Of a stretch of DNA of 64,000 bases, positions 33,146-41,038 are shown piece after piece. Every line of letters begins with the position of its first letter. The first letter of the stretch is position 1. The translations under genes were made by a program, and so were the position numbers. The DNA comes from Sandaracinaceae bacterium (GTDB lineage Bacteria; Myxococcota_A; Polyangia; Polyangiales; Houyiibacteriaceae): NCBI GenBank assembly GCA_016706685.1, contig JADJJE010000022.1:1-64000 (forward strand), read 5' to 3'. Below the pieces are notes generated by a model, which was not told where the DNA came from, searched no databases, and saw nothing but the letters and a program-made list of their open reading frames with translations.

Positions 33146-34363
33146 TCAGCGGGTCCGCAGCGCTTCGAGGTCGGCGTGAAGCGTTGGTCCCTCCTCCGAC
33201 CGCTGGATACGTACTGCCAGGAGGCAGCCAGGGTGCCCCGGCAAGTCCATCAGGTGGTGGGCGCTGGCGGTGCTGCGAAGCGTCAGCCACTCGAGCGCGT
33301 CGCCCTCCGGCGAGCTCCCCCAGGCGCGCAGCAGGGTGCCCAGCACGTCGCGGTCCAGCGTGGTGCCGTCTCGGGACAGCGTCTGCCCCGTGGGCGCGTG
33401 CAGCACGGCCGCGCCCGTCACGCCCGACAGCGCGAGCGCGCCGTGCACCAGGTCGCTCAGGCTCGTGAGCCAGTTCGGCGTGGACCACATGCCGGTGATC
33501 CCATCGAGCGACACGTCGAAGTCGGTGTCCGTGACCGGTGGCCGGCTGCTCGCCGCGTGATGCTCGAGCCCCAGCTCGGCCAGCGAGTAGGTGAACTCCT
33601 TGGGGTAGCGCTGCGCACTGGGGACGAAGACCGCCTCGGCTCGCTTCATGGCTTCGAGGTTGTCGAGCCGAGCCCGCAGCCAGCGCGCGAGCTGCTGCCT
33701 CAGCGCCGCCTCCTCGGCGAGGCCCCACTCCACCAACACGGTGCAGAAGTTACGGCCACTCGACCGGCAGTCATCGAGCACCGCCCGCAGATCCTCGGCG
33801 GGTACGCTGGGCCCCACCAGCTCCGGCAGCGACACCGGGTTGGACGAGAGCTGCACCCACGCGAGGCGACCCTCCACGATGTGGGCGCGCCCGAACACCC
33901 CCCCGGAGCGCAGCGTCAGCTCGCCCGTCTCTCCGCTGTCGAGCACCTCCTCGAGGGCCTCGATGACGCGGCGTGGCGCCAGCTGCTCTAGCGTGCGCAG
34001 GCCGGTCTTGAGGCGGCCCACCAGCTCCATGTGGTCTACCGGCCGGCTCACCGTGTCGTCCGCGCCGGCGTCGAGAGCGTCCAGCGTGTCGTCGCGGGCG
34101 CCCTGCCGGGTGACCGCGATGATGTAGAGCGGGCGACCCGAGGCGCGCAGCCGGCCGGCCAGGTCGGCCTCGGCCAGGACGTCCGCGTCCACCACCACCA
34201 GGCGCGCTTGCGGGAGCGCCTCGAAGAGCTCGAGCGCCGCGTCCGCCGAGTCGGTCTCCTCCACCAGGTAGCCGGCGCGCCGCAAGGCCTTGCCCACGAA
34301 CGCTCGCGTGGTGCGCTCGGGGTCGACCAGGATCAGCGCGGCGTCCGTCGGGGTGCTGCTCAC
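33146..34363 (-). CDS. response regulator with DUF4388-like and roadblock-like domains
   Basis: 405 residues. The N-terminal receiver domain (1-120) keeps acidic D14 and phosphoacceptor D59 (LVVVDAD), but the conserved Lys-Pro loop reads SRPVD, an Arg in place of Lys. Next comes a DUF4388/PATAN-like segment (~130-200, TGELTLRSGGVFGRAHIVEGRLAW). The C-terminal part (~285-400, LSDLVHGALALSGVTGAAVLH) has a roadblock/LC7-like pattern, the fold of small-GTPase regulators such as MglB in myxobacterial polarity. A signalling adaptor without a DNA-binding domain is likely. No histidine kinase is adjacent. Confidence 0.75.
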   Translation of the reverse strand: MSSTPTDAALILVDPERTTRAFVGKALRRAGYLVEETDSADAALELFEALPQARLVVVDADVLAEADLAGRLRASGRPLYIIAVTRQGARDDTLDALDAGADDTVSRPVDHMELVGRLKTGLRTLEQLAPRRVIEALEEVLDSGETGELTLRSGGVFGRAHIVEGRLAWVQLSSNPVSLPELVGPSVPAEDLRAVLDDCRSSGRNFCTVLVEWGLAEEAALRQQLARWLRARLDNLEAMKRAEAVFVPSAQRYPKEFTYSLAELGLEHHAASSRPPVTDTDFDVSLDGITGMWSTPNWLTSLSDLVHGALALSGVTGAAVLHAPTGQTLSRDGTTLDRDVLGTLLRAWGSSPEGDALEWLTLRSTASAHHLMDLPGHPGCLLAVRIQRSEEGPTLHADLEALRTR

Positions 34364-34452
34364 CCCTTCACTCTATCCGATGCACCGCAGCAAGACCCCG
34401 ATGGTTGCGCGGGATTGGTCGTTTCGGGCGCGGACGTGGCATCCTCGCGGTG

Positions 34453-35766
34453 ATGTACTGTCAAGCTTGCGGCGCCAAGAACACCGACGACGCGCGGTTC
34501 TGCAACATGTGTGGGTCCAGCATCGCGGCGGCTGGCACTCCCGGGGGACCCATCGCAGCCGCCACCCAGCTGGGCGTGGGGCTGCCGTCCAACGCGGACC
34601 CGAAGGCCCAGAACGTGCCACTCGGGCTCGCGGCCACCGTGCAGGGTCCGTTGATGACGGCGCCAGGGGCCAGCCCCGCAGCAGGTGCCGCCGCCAGCAC
34701 CGCGAGTCCAGCGGCCCGCCCTCCTGCAGGGTCTGCGGCCGCTGCGCCCAAGTACGACTTCGCGCCCCACACGGCCGAGCTCCAGGGGCCCACGGGCTAC
34801 CTGCCGTCCGCCATGAACAACACCATGAGCGTGTCGCTCGAGGCCATCGGCGTGCGCTCCAGCCGCCGCACGTGGGGGGCCATCGCGCTCGCCTCGGTCG
34901 CGCTCATGGCGCTCGGCGCCCTCATGATGCACTTCGCCGATCGCAGCGACCCGGCCGCCCAGCCTACCGGCGGCGCCTCCCCGGACGACCCCTTCATCAT
35001 CGGGACACCCGTGCCCGAAGGCGAAGAGCTGCCCGGCGTGGACTTTGTGTCGGGCACCAACGAGGAGCCCGGTGGTACCGGCGGTGGCACCGGGGGAACG
35101 GGCACCGGGGGCACGGGCGGCACAGGGGCCGTGGCTGCGACAACCGGCACCAGCGGAACGGGCGCGACCGGGAGCACGGGGTCCGCTAGTAGCATGAGCC
35201 CTACCGGCACCACCGGCAGCACGGGGGCGACGGGCAGCACCGGCTCTACGGGCAGCACGGGGTCCAGCAGCATGACCGCAACGGGGTCCACCACCGGCAC
35301 GGGTTCCACGGGCGGCACGGGTAGCACGGGCTCGACGGGCAGCACGGGTTCCACGGGTTCCACCGGCAGCACGGGAGGGACGGATGGCACCGGTGCCCCA
35401 GACGGCAACGAGGAGCCCGAGCCCGCCGAGGACCCCCCGCCCGGCGGCGACGCCGAGCCCGGCGAGCGCGACATCGAGATGGATATGTACGCGGGCCGCG
35501 TGCGCTTCCTGATCCGCCGCTACTACGCCGCGCGCGCGCAGACCTGCTTCGACCGCGCCACGCGCGTGAACCCCTCGCTGTCCGGGTCGGTCACCATCGG
35601 CATGACCATCGGGCCCGACGGCGCGGTCTCGGCCGCCCGGGTGGCGCGCAACACCACCAGTGACGACAGCCTCGGAACGTGCTTGCAGAACGAGGTCCGG
35701 CAGTGGCGTCTGTCTCCGCCCCCGGGCGGCGAGAGCGTCATGATGAACCTGCCGTTCTCACGCTGA
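34453..35766 (+). CDS. zinc-ribbon / Gly-Ser-Thr repeat / AgmX-PglI C-terminal domain protein
   Basis: 437 residues. An N-terminal zinc ribbon (C3, C6, C17, C20) is followed by an Ala/Pro/Gly linker. One transmembrane helix lies at ~140-160 (GAIALASVALMALGALMMHF). Then come ~110 residues of degenerate GST/GTG/GGT triplets (about 35070-35400), and finally a C-terminal domain of the AgmX/PglI (TonB-like) type (YAARAQTCFDRATRVNPSLS, SVTIGMTIGPDGAVSAARV, CLQNEVRQWRLSPP). This is the architecture of adventurous gliding-motility accessory proteins that span the periplasm. The ATG at 34453 starts the zinc ribbon. It sits 13 bases before a response regulator gene. Confidence 0.83.
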   Translation: MYCQACGAKNTDDARFCNMCGSSIAAAGTPGGPIAAATQLGVGLPSNADPKAQNVPLGLAATVQGPLMTAPGASPAAGAAASTASPAARPPAGSAAAAPKYDFAPHTAELQGPTGYLPSAMNNTMSVSLEAIGVRSSRRTWGAIALASVALMALGALMMHFADRSDPAAQPTGGASPDDPFIIGTPVPEGEELPGVDFVSGTNEEPGGTGGGTGGTGTGGTGGTGAVAATTGTSGTGATGSTGSASSMSPTGTTGSTGATGSTGSTGSTGSSSMTATGSTTGTGSTGGTGSTGSTGSTGSTGSTGSTGGTDGTGAPDGNEEPEPAEDPPPGGDAEPGERDIEMDMYAGRVRFLIRRYYAARAQTCFDRATRVNPSLSGSVTIGMTIGPDGAVSAARVARNTTSDDSLGTCLQNEVRQWRLSPPPGGESVMMNLPFSR

Positions 35767-35778
35767 GAGAGGACCCGC

Positions 35779-36849
35779 ATGGCCCACGGCGACGAGCTGC
35801 TGATCGTGGACGGCACCCCCGCCCACCGCGACGGCATGAAGCGCCTCTTCGAGGGCGAAGGCTACGTGTGCACCGCGGTCGAGACCATCTCGGACGCGCG
35901 CGACCACGTGGTGCGCAAGTTCTTCCCCGCGGCGCTGGTGGACGTGGACGTCGAGCGCGCCGGCGCGGGCCTCGACCTGGTGCGCCTCATCCGCGAGCGC
36001 AGCCCGAAGACCGCCATCGTGGTGGTCACCGTGCGGCGCACGTTCGAGCTCGCCATCGACGCCTTCCGCGAGGGCGCCATGGACGTGGTGCTCAAGAAGC
36101 CCGAGCAGGTGGACTACCTGAAGCAGCGCGTGGCCGTGGCCATGGGCCGCCACCGCATCCAGCAGGGCGACACGGGCATCCTCACCGAGGTCAGCTCCGT
36201 GCTGGACGAGTCCTTCCGCATCCTGCTGAAGATGGCGCGGCACGTCTATCACGACGTCTCCGTGGGGGCGATGGCCAACTACCGGCCGCGCGTGCTGTTC
36301 GTGGACAGCGACCAGGGCTTCATCCAAGAGCTGGCTGGGCTGATCCAGGGGAAGGGCTGGGAGGTGGGCGCCGAGATGAACGGCGGCGCGGCCCTCGACA
36401 AGGCCAGCAGCGAGAACTTCGACCTGGTGGTGGTGCGCGAGAACCTCATGGACCTGCGCGGCACCATGGTCATTCGTGCCGTGCAGACGCGGCGCGCCGA
36501 GACGCTGGGCCTGCTGTACAGCGACCCGGGCCCCGAGGGGCGCATGGAGCGCTACGCCGAAGGGCGCAGCATCGACGTCATCCGCCCGTTCGAGGGCGCC
36601 GCGCACTTGATCGCCAAGGTGGACGAGCTGGTGGCCGAGCTGGGTGGCATGCAGCTGGACCGTCGCGTAATTCAAGCCTTCCGCGGTGACCACGACGAGT
36701 ACTTCCGCCATTACGCGGAGCTGAAGCTCAAGATCGACCGCATGCTGGACTGGGAGAGTACCTCGCGGTACCCCCACACTGAAGCGCTTCCCTCTCTCGA
36801 CGGGCATCACGCTCGCCGGCGACTACTACGAACCCCAGCTCGCCGCTGA
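35779..36849 (+). CDS. tandem two-receiver response regulator (second receiver degenerate)
   Basis: 356 residues with two CheY-like domains. The first (~5-125) has D11, phosphoacceptor D55 (PAALVDVDV) and the lysine in VVLKKPEQ. The second (~170-290) keeps D-x-D at its start (VLFVDSDQG), but the expected phosphoacceptor position reads VVVREN, so it probably cannot be phosphorylated. No DNA-binding or enzymatic output domain follows. A GAGAGG ribosome site precedes the ATG. The C-terminal ~20 residues overlap the natural N-terminal coding region of the following hydrolase in another frame. Co-oriented with the AgmX-like gene, so possibly part of a motility or polarity circuit. Confidence 0.8.
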   Translation: MAHGDELLIVDGTPAHRDGMKRLFEGEGYVCTAVETISDARDHVVRKFFPAALVDVDVERAGAGLDLVRLIRERSPKTAIVVVTVRRTFELAIDAFREGAMDVVLKKPEQVDYLKQRVAVAMGRHRIQQGDTGILTEVSSVLDESFRILLKMARHVYHDVSVGAMANYRPRVLFVDSDQGFIQELAGLIQGKGWEVGAEMNGGAALDKASSENFDLVVVRENLMDLRGTMVIRAVQTRRAETLGLLYSDPGPEGRMERYAEGRSIDVIRPFEGAAHLIAKVDELVAELGGMQLDRRVIQAFRGDHDEYFRHYAELKLKIDRMLDWESTSRYPHTEALPSLDGHHARRRLLRTPARR

Positions 36850-36877
36850 CGCAGCCCCCAGCGCCCCGGCGCCGCTG

Positions 36878-37660
36878 GTGCTGTTCCTGCACGGTGGCGG
36901 TCAGACCCGGCACGCGTGGGGAGGCGCCGCCGCTCGCCTTGCCGAGGCCGGCTTCCCCACGCTGACCGTGGACCACCGCGGTCACGGCGACAGCTCGTGG
37001 GCCGAAGACGGGGACTACCTCTTCCCGCGCTTCGCCGATGACCTCGACGCGCTGCTGCCGCTGCTCGGCGAGAAGCCCATCATCGTGGGGGCGTCACTGG
37101 GTGGCCTGAGCGCCATGGCGGTGGAGGCTCGTCACCCGGCGGCGGTCTCGTCTGGCATCGTGCTGGTGGACGTCACGCCGCGCCTCGAGCGCGAGGGCGT
37201 GATGCGCATCATCGAATTCATGCAGGAACGCAAGGACGGCTTCGCATCGCTCGACGAGGTGTCCGCGTTCGTCGCGTCGTTCCTGCCGCATCGTCCCAAG
37301 CCGCAGCGCAGCAGCGGGCTCGAGAAGAACCTCCGCCGCGGCGAGGACGGCCGCTATCGCTGGCACTGGGATCCGCAGGTGCTCAACGCCTGGACCCCCG
37401 GGCGCTACTCCGACAGCGAGGCGCAGAGCCTGATCGAGGACCGCCTCGAGGCCGCCAAGCGCTTGGACGTCCCCGTGCTGTTGGTGCGCGGCCGCATGAG
37501 CGACGTGGTCAGTGAGGACAGCGTCCGGGAGTTCCTGGGCTGCTGCCCGCACGCCGAGTACGTGGACCTCGAGGGGGCCGCCCACATGGTGGCCGGGGAC
37601 AAGAACGACGCGTTCGGGGAGGTGGTGCTCGACTTCGTTCAGCGTCTGCGCCATAAGTAG
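36878..37660 (+). CDS. alpha/beta hydrolase
   Basis: Alpha/beta-hydrolase fold with oxyanion HGGG (VLFLHGGGQTR), a nucleophile elbow reading VGASLGG (Ser in G-A-S-L-G rather than G-x-S-x-G), an acid candidate in LVRGRMSDVV and catalytic His in EGAAHMVAGD. The entry begins at a GTG inside the first core strand. Family-like sequence (KRFPSLDGITLAGDYYEP) continues upstream in the same frame to about 36779, but without an ATG, GTG or TTG. The real start may therefore be a CTG near 36779, or an indel has removed it. That region overlaps the preceding response regulator. Substrate unknown. Confidence 0.75.
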   Translation: MLFLHGGGQTRHAWGGAAARLAEAGFPTLTVDHRGHGDSSWAEDGDYLFPRFADDLDALLPLLGEKPIIVGASLGGLSAMAVEARHPAAVSSGIVLVDVTPRLEREGVMRIIEFMQERKDGFASLDEVSAFVASFLPHRPKPQRSSGLEKNLRRGEDGRYRWHWDPQVLNAWTPGRYSDSEAQSLIEDRLEAAKRLDVPVLLVRGRMSDVVSEDSVREFLGCCPHAEYVDLEGAAHMVAGDKNDAFGEVVLDFVQRLRHK

Positions 37661-37719
37661 AACATGTTCTACTGCTCCACGGCGTCGCCCGCTGGGGCCT
37701 CTCACGCGGAGCGAGCGAC

Positions 37720-38196
37720 ATGGCGGTGGATCCGGAACTCTTCAAGCAAGGCCTGCGCCGCTGGGCGAGCGGCGTCACGGTGGTCACCACCAAGAGCGGC
37801 GACAAGCCCCACGGCATGACGGTCTCCGCCTTCTCGAGCGTCTCGGCCGACCCCCCGCTGGTGCTCGTGTGCGCCAACCGCAACTCGCGCACCCACGCCG
37901 TCATCCGCGAGGGTGGGCGCTTCACGGTGAACGTGCTGGCCTCGGACCAGCAGGACGTGAGCGCGGTGTTCTCATCGTCCAAGCTGGAGGACTCGCGCTT
38001 CGACCACGTGGCTTGGCGCCCGGGCCTCGGTGGCGTGCCGCTCATCGACGGCGCGCTGGTGAACCTCGAGTGCCGCGTGGAGCACAGCCACGACCACGGC
38101 AGCCACACCATCTACATCGGCTACGTGGAGGTCGCGCATGTCGCGGATAAGCGGCCGCTGCTTTACTACGACGGGGCCTACCGCGACGTCGGTTGA
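37720..38196 (+). CDS. flavin reductase-domain protein (FMN-binding split barrel)
   Basis: 158 residues of the flavin reductase/HpaC family. The opening FKQGLRRWASGVTVVTTKSG, then HGMTVSAFSSVSADPPLVLVC and NRNSRTHAVIREGGRFTVNVL are the family's flavin-binding strands, with a final RPLLYYDGAYRDV. It would reduce FMN or FAD with NAD(P)H to supply a partner monooxygenase, or act alone. No monooxygenase is adjacent (the nearest flavin-linked candidate is the LLM protein 24 kb away). Length is typical. Confidence 0.88.
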   Translation: MAVDPELFKQGLRRWASGVTVVTTKSGDKPHGMTVSAFSSVSADPPLVLVCANRNSRTHAVIREGGRFTVNVLASDQQDVSAVFSSSKLEDSRFDHVAWRPGLGGVPLIDGALVNLECRVEHSHDHGSHTIYIGYVEVAHVADKRPLLYYDGAYRDVG

Positions 38197-38215
38197 GGGG
38201 CCGCAAGCGCGCGGG

Positions 38216-39050
38216 TCACCGGGCCGAAAAGGAGGCCGCGCCCGTCGATTCGGGAGTTCGTATCGGCTCGCGAACCAGCCGGGCGAGTCTGGTCATCTCG
38301 GGGGTGCATCCGCTCACGCGGAGGTCGCAGCGCGCCACGTCGAAGGTGACGCCGGTCTCTCGCACGTGCGTCTCGAAGAAGAACCCGCCCACTCGTGCGA
38401 TGTCCTGGCTGTACGAGAGAAGACCGCGCGCGATCACCGCGCCGTCCGCGTCCACCACGAGCGTCTCGTGATACGCAATGTCACTCACGTCACCGTCCGT
38501 GGTGGACTCCTCGCGAACCCAATCGACGACCGTCTCGAGGCTCTGGATCCGCGTCGATGTTCTGGCGCTGGAGCCGCACCGCCGAGAAAGCGAGCGCCGA
38601 GCGGTTCCGCAGGGACGCGCTCCAGATGATCCGCGCCGAGGCACAGCTCGACCCACCCTGCGATCCGGGAGCACAGCGCACGGCCGTGACGAACCGATCG
38701 GTGCCGCGCTCTGCGTTGCAGATCTCGTTCACTTCCGCGCGCTCGCTGGGGCTGACGGGTCCCATGCTGACAAAGCACGCCTCGCGCCGCGAGATCCGAT
38801 ACACCAACAAGATGACACGTCCGTCGCTGTCCGCGGGCGCCGCCACGGCGGCGATGACGGATGGAACCGCGAGCTCGACGTCATGAAGCAAACGGACGAC
38901 CTCCCGGCTGGCGCCCCGGTCGATGCTGGCGAGCGCCGAGAGACGCGCAGCTTCGCTCGACTCACTGGCAGCTACGTGCGTGCTCGTGCTGAGCACGATA
39001 AGCGCCGTAGCGCACGCTACAACCATCGATGCTCGGGGTCGTGGTGTCAT
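38216..39050 (-). pseudogene. secreted hypothetical protein interrupted by a frameshift
   Basis: Two minus-strand frames complement each other. 39050 to about 38555 encodes a signal peptide (VVACATALIVLSTSTHVAAS) and a Cys-containing domain ending ALAFSAVRLQRQN. About 38550 to 38216, shifted by one base, continues coherently (QSLETVVDWVREE, VVDADGAVIARGLLSYSQ, CDLRVSGCTPEMTRLARLV). Joining them by skipping one base gives an exported protein of ~275 residues. I do not recognise the family. Either the gene is recently inactivated or the sequence carries an indel near 38555. Confidence 0.6.
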
Positions 39051-39172
39051 GAAGGTCCTCGCTGCGGCGCACGGCGAGCACGCCTGTCAGTCGTCTTGCG
39101 CGGACCGTTGTACGCCGGCGCGACTTTCCCCGCCACATGGTGCAGATCGCGCCGCTGCATCCGTCGGCGCGC

Positions 39173-40120
39173 TCATGTACCTATGGCCAGCGCCGGCGCA
39201 ACGGCACCAGGCACGCCCTGGTTCGACGCGACTCGCGCCGCCTGCGCCTCGTTCCGCATCACCTTCGCGGTGCGTCCGTTCCCGTCTTCCTGCCAGCCGG
39301 GCGGCATGAAGAACGCGCCCAGCTTGCCGCGCAGCGTCTTGGCGCGCGCCGCGTCGCGGAAGATGGCGGCCCACTCGTGGAACGCGATGCGCACGGGGTT
39401 GTAGGTCTCGATGTTGGTGGTCAGGCCGTAGTCCACCTTTTCGTCGGGCAGCTCGGCCTGGAACGTGCCGAAGAGCTTGTCCCAGATGATGAGGATGCCG
39501 GCGTGGTTGCGGTCCAGGTACAGCGCGTTGCGGCCGTGGTGCACACGATGGTGAGACGGCGAGTTGAAGACCAGCTCGAACCAGCCCATCGAGCCGATGA
39601 GCTCCGTGTGGATCCAGTACTGGTAGACCAGGCTGATGGTCTGCGCGAGCACGATCATCTCCACGCTGAAGCCCAGCAGCGGCAGCGGGATCCAGAACAG
39701 CGGCCCGGTGAGCGGCGTGGTCCAGCTCTGGCGCAGCGCGGTGGACAGGTTGTAGTGCGTGGACGAGTGGTGGTTGACGTGGGCCGCCCACAGCGCGCGC
39801 ACCTCGTGGTGGCTGCGATGGAACCAGTAGTAACAGAAGTCCTCGGCCACGATGAGCAGCACCACGCCCCACCACGTGAAGGGGATGTCGAAGACGCGGA
39901 ACTGGTAGAGGAAGAGGTAGAGCGCGACCGCCACCAGCTTCGCGCCCAGGTTCACGCCCAGCATGCCGAGACCCATGGCGAGCGAAGCCGCGCTGTCCTT
40001 GCCCGTGTAGCCAATCAGCCCGCTGGCCGCGTCTTCACGCTGCCGGTGCACCAACAGGCGCCACTCCACCAGCATGGAGACGATGAAGAACGGGATGACG
40101 TAGTAGATGGGCTCCATCAC
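39173..40120 (-). CDS. sterol desaturase / fatty acid hydroxylase superfamily protein
   Basis: 315-residue polytopic membrane di-iron enzyme. Histidine boxes: HRSHHE, HVNHH, and HRVHH with HAGILIIWD; several membrane spans precede and separate them. This pattern fits the sterol desaturase/alkylglycerol monooxygenase (AGMO)/fatty-acid 2-hydroxylase superfamily. It would use O2 and two Fe ions to hydroxylate, desaturate or cleave a lipid at the inner membrane. Its start overlaps the TetR gene stop (ATGA), so TetR and enzyme form one unit divergent from the PUFA synthase. Lipid substrate unknown; a PUFA-containing or ether lipid is a context-based guess. Confidence 0.87.
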   Translation of the reverse strand: MMEPIYYVIPFFIVSMLVEWRLLVHRQREDAASGLIGYTGKDSAASLAMGLGMLGVNLGAKLVAVALYLFLYQFRVFDIPFTWWGVVLLIVAEDFCYYWFHRSHHEVRALWAAHVNHHSSTHYNLSTALRQSWTTPLTGPLFWIPLPLLGFSVEMIVLAQTISLVYQYWIHTELIGSMGWFELVFNSPSHHRVHHGRNALYLDRNHAGILIIWDKLFGTFQAELPDEKVDYGLTTNIETYNPVRIAFHEWAAIFRDAARAKTLRGKLGAFFMPPGWQEDGNGRTAKVMRNEAQAARVASNQGVPGAVAPALAIGT

Positions 40121-40794
40121 ACGCTTCCTTTCGCGGGGACTCGGTTGCTTGCTTCACTCTTCGCGCGGGCGGCGGCGTTGGCGGCCACGGCGCCCCGCAT
40201 CAGCTCTTGGCGGGCGATGCGCTCGATCAGCGCGAGCTCACGCTCGCCGTTCTCGTGGGTGGGGATGACGCTCGCGGCGAGCGCGGCGCCCTGCATCATG
40301 TTCATGATGCTGAGGATCATCGGGTCGAAGTCGGGGTTGTGATCCGCGGCCGCCGGGAAGAGCGCGCGCGCCTCGGCCAGCAGGTTCTGCCGGTGCGCCG
40401 CGAGCACGGGGGTGACCAGCGCCGCCAGCTCCGCATCGGTGCGCGCCGCGAGGTACAGCTCGAAGGCGCCCTGCAGCTTGGGCGAGCAGAAGATCTCCCA
40501 GAGGATGCCCACCGCCGCGCCCAAGCGGTCGGGCCGCGCGTCACGCACCAGCTTCTGGCGGAACTCCTCCACCAGCTCGGTGAACAACTGCTGCAGGGCC
40601 TCACCCAGCAGCGCGTGCTTGCTGGGGAAGTGCTTGAACAGCGCCCCCTGGCTGACCTGCGCCCGCTTGGCGATGGAGGTGGTGGACGCGCCCGCGTAGC
40701 CATCGGCCACCAGCGCGTCCACGGCGGACGCCAGCAGACGCGCCCGGGTGGCGATGCTGCGGGCTTGGCTCGGGACGTTGCTCGGCGAACTCAT
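40117..40794 (-). CDS. TetR-family transcriptional regulator
   Basis: 225 residues. The N-terminal TetR HTH (ATRARLLASAVDALVADG, then ASTTSIAKRAQVSQGALFKHF) is followed by an all-helical ligand-binding domain. It lies between, and is oriented away from, the PUFA synthase genes and overlaps the lipid hydroxylase gene. A perfect 26-bp palindrome lies 22 bases upstream of its start, the expected autoregulatory operator. The ligand is probably an acyl-CoA or lipid signal (inference from context). Confidence 0.9.
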   Translation of the reverse strand: MSSPSNVPSQARSIATRARLLASAVDALVADGYAGASTTSIAKRAQVSQGALFKHFPSKHALLGEALQQLFTELVEEFRQKLVRDARPDRLGAAVGILWEIFCSPKLQGAFELYLAARTDAELAALVTPVLAAHRQNLLAEARALFPAAADHNPDFDPMILSIMNMMQGAALAASVIPTHENGERELALIERIARQELMRGAVAANAAARAKSEASNRVPAKGSV

Positions 40795-40815
40795 GAGCCC
40801 ACTGTAGTCGCGCGG

Positions 40816-40841
40816 AAAGAAAGTGACAAGTCACTTTCTTT
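40816..40841. promoter_or_regulatory. perfect palindromic operator candidate for the TetR regulator
   Basis: AAAGAAAGTGAC (40816-40827), spacer AA, then GTCACTTTCTTT (40830-40841): perfect 12-base arms, size and symmetry typical of TetR operators. It lies 22 bases from the tetR start and about 200 bases from pfa1, in the only divergent gap of the cluster. Binding here could repress tetR and the hydroxylase and may also influence pfa1. Confidence 0.8.
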
Positions 40842-41038
40842 GTCGGTGATGATTTAGTCGCCGAGATGGCCTGTGAGGGGTCTGGCGGTGTGCGCGCAGG
40901 TAGGGTAGGCGCGCCGAATTCCACAGTGATTTACGCGGCTGATACGCGAAATGACCGAACGGTGACAAAAGCAATTGGCCTCTCGGGCTAAGTCGAGATG
41001 CGTGGTGTGGTGCGATGTGCGCCGCGCTCCGGAGCTCC

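Noticed and set aside
35070..35400. GST/GTG triplet tract considered as a non-coding microsatellite
   Set aside because: It is in frame between a transmembrane helix and a conserved AgmX-like domain; it encodes a protein linker.
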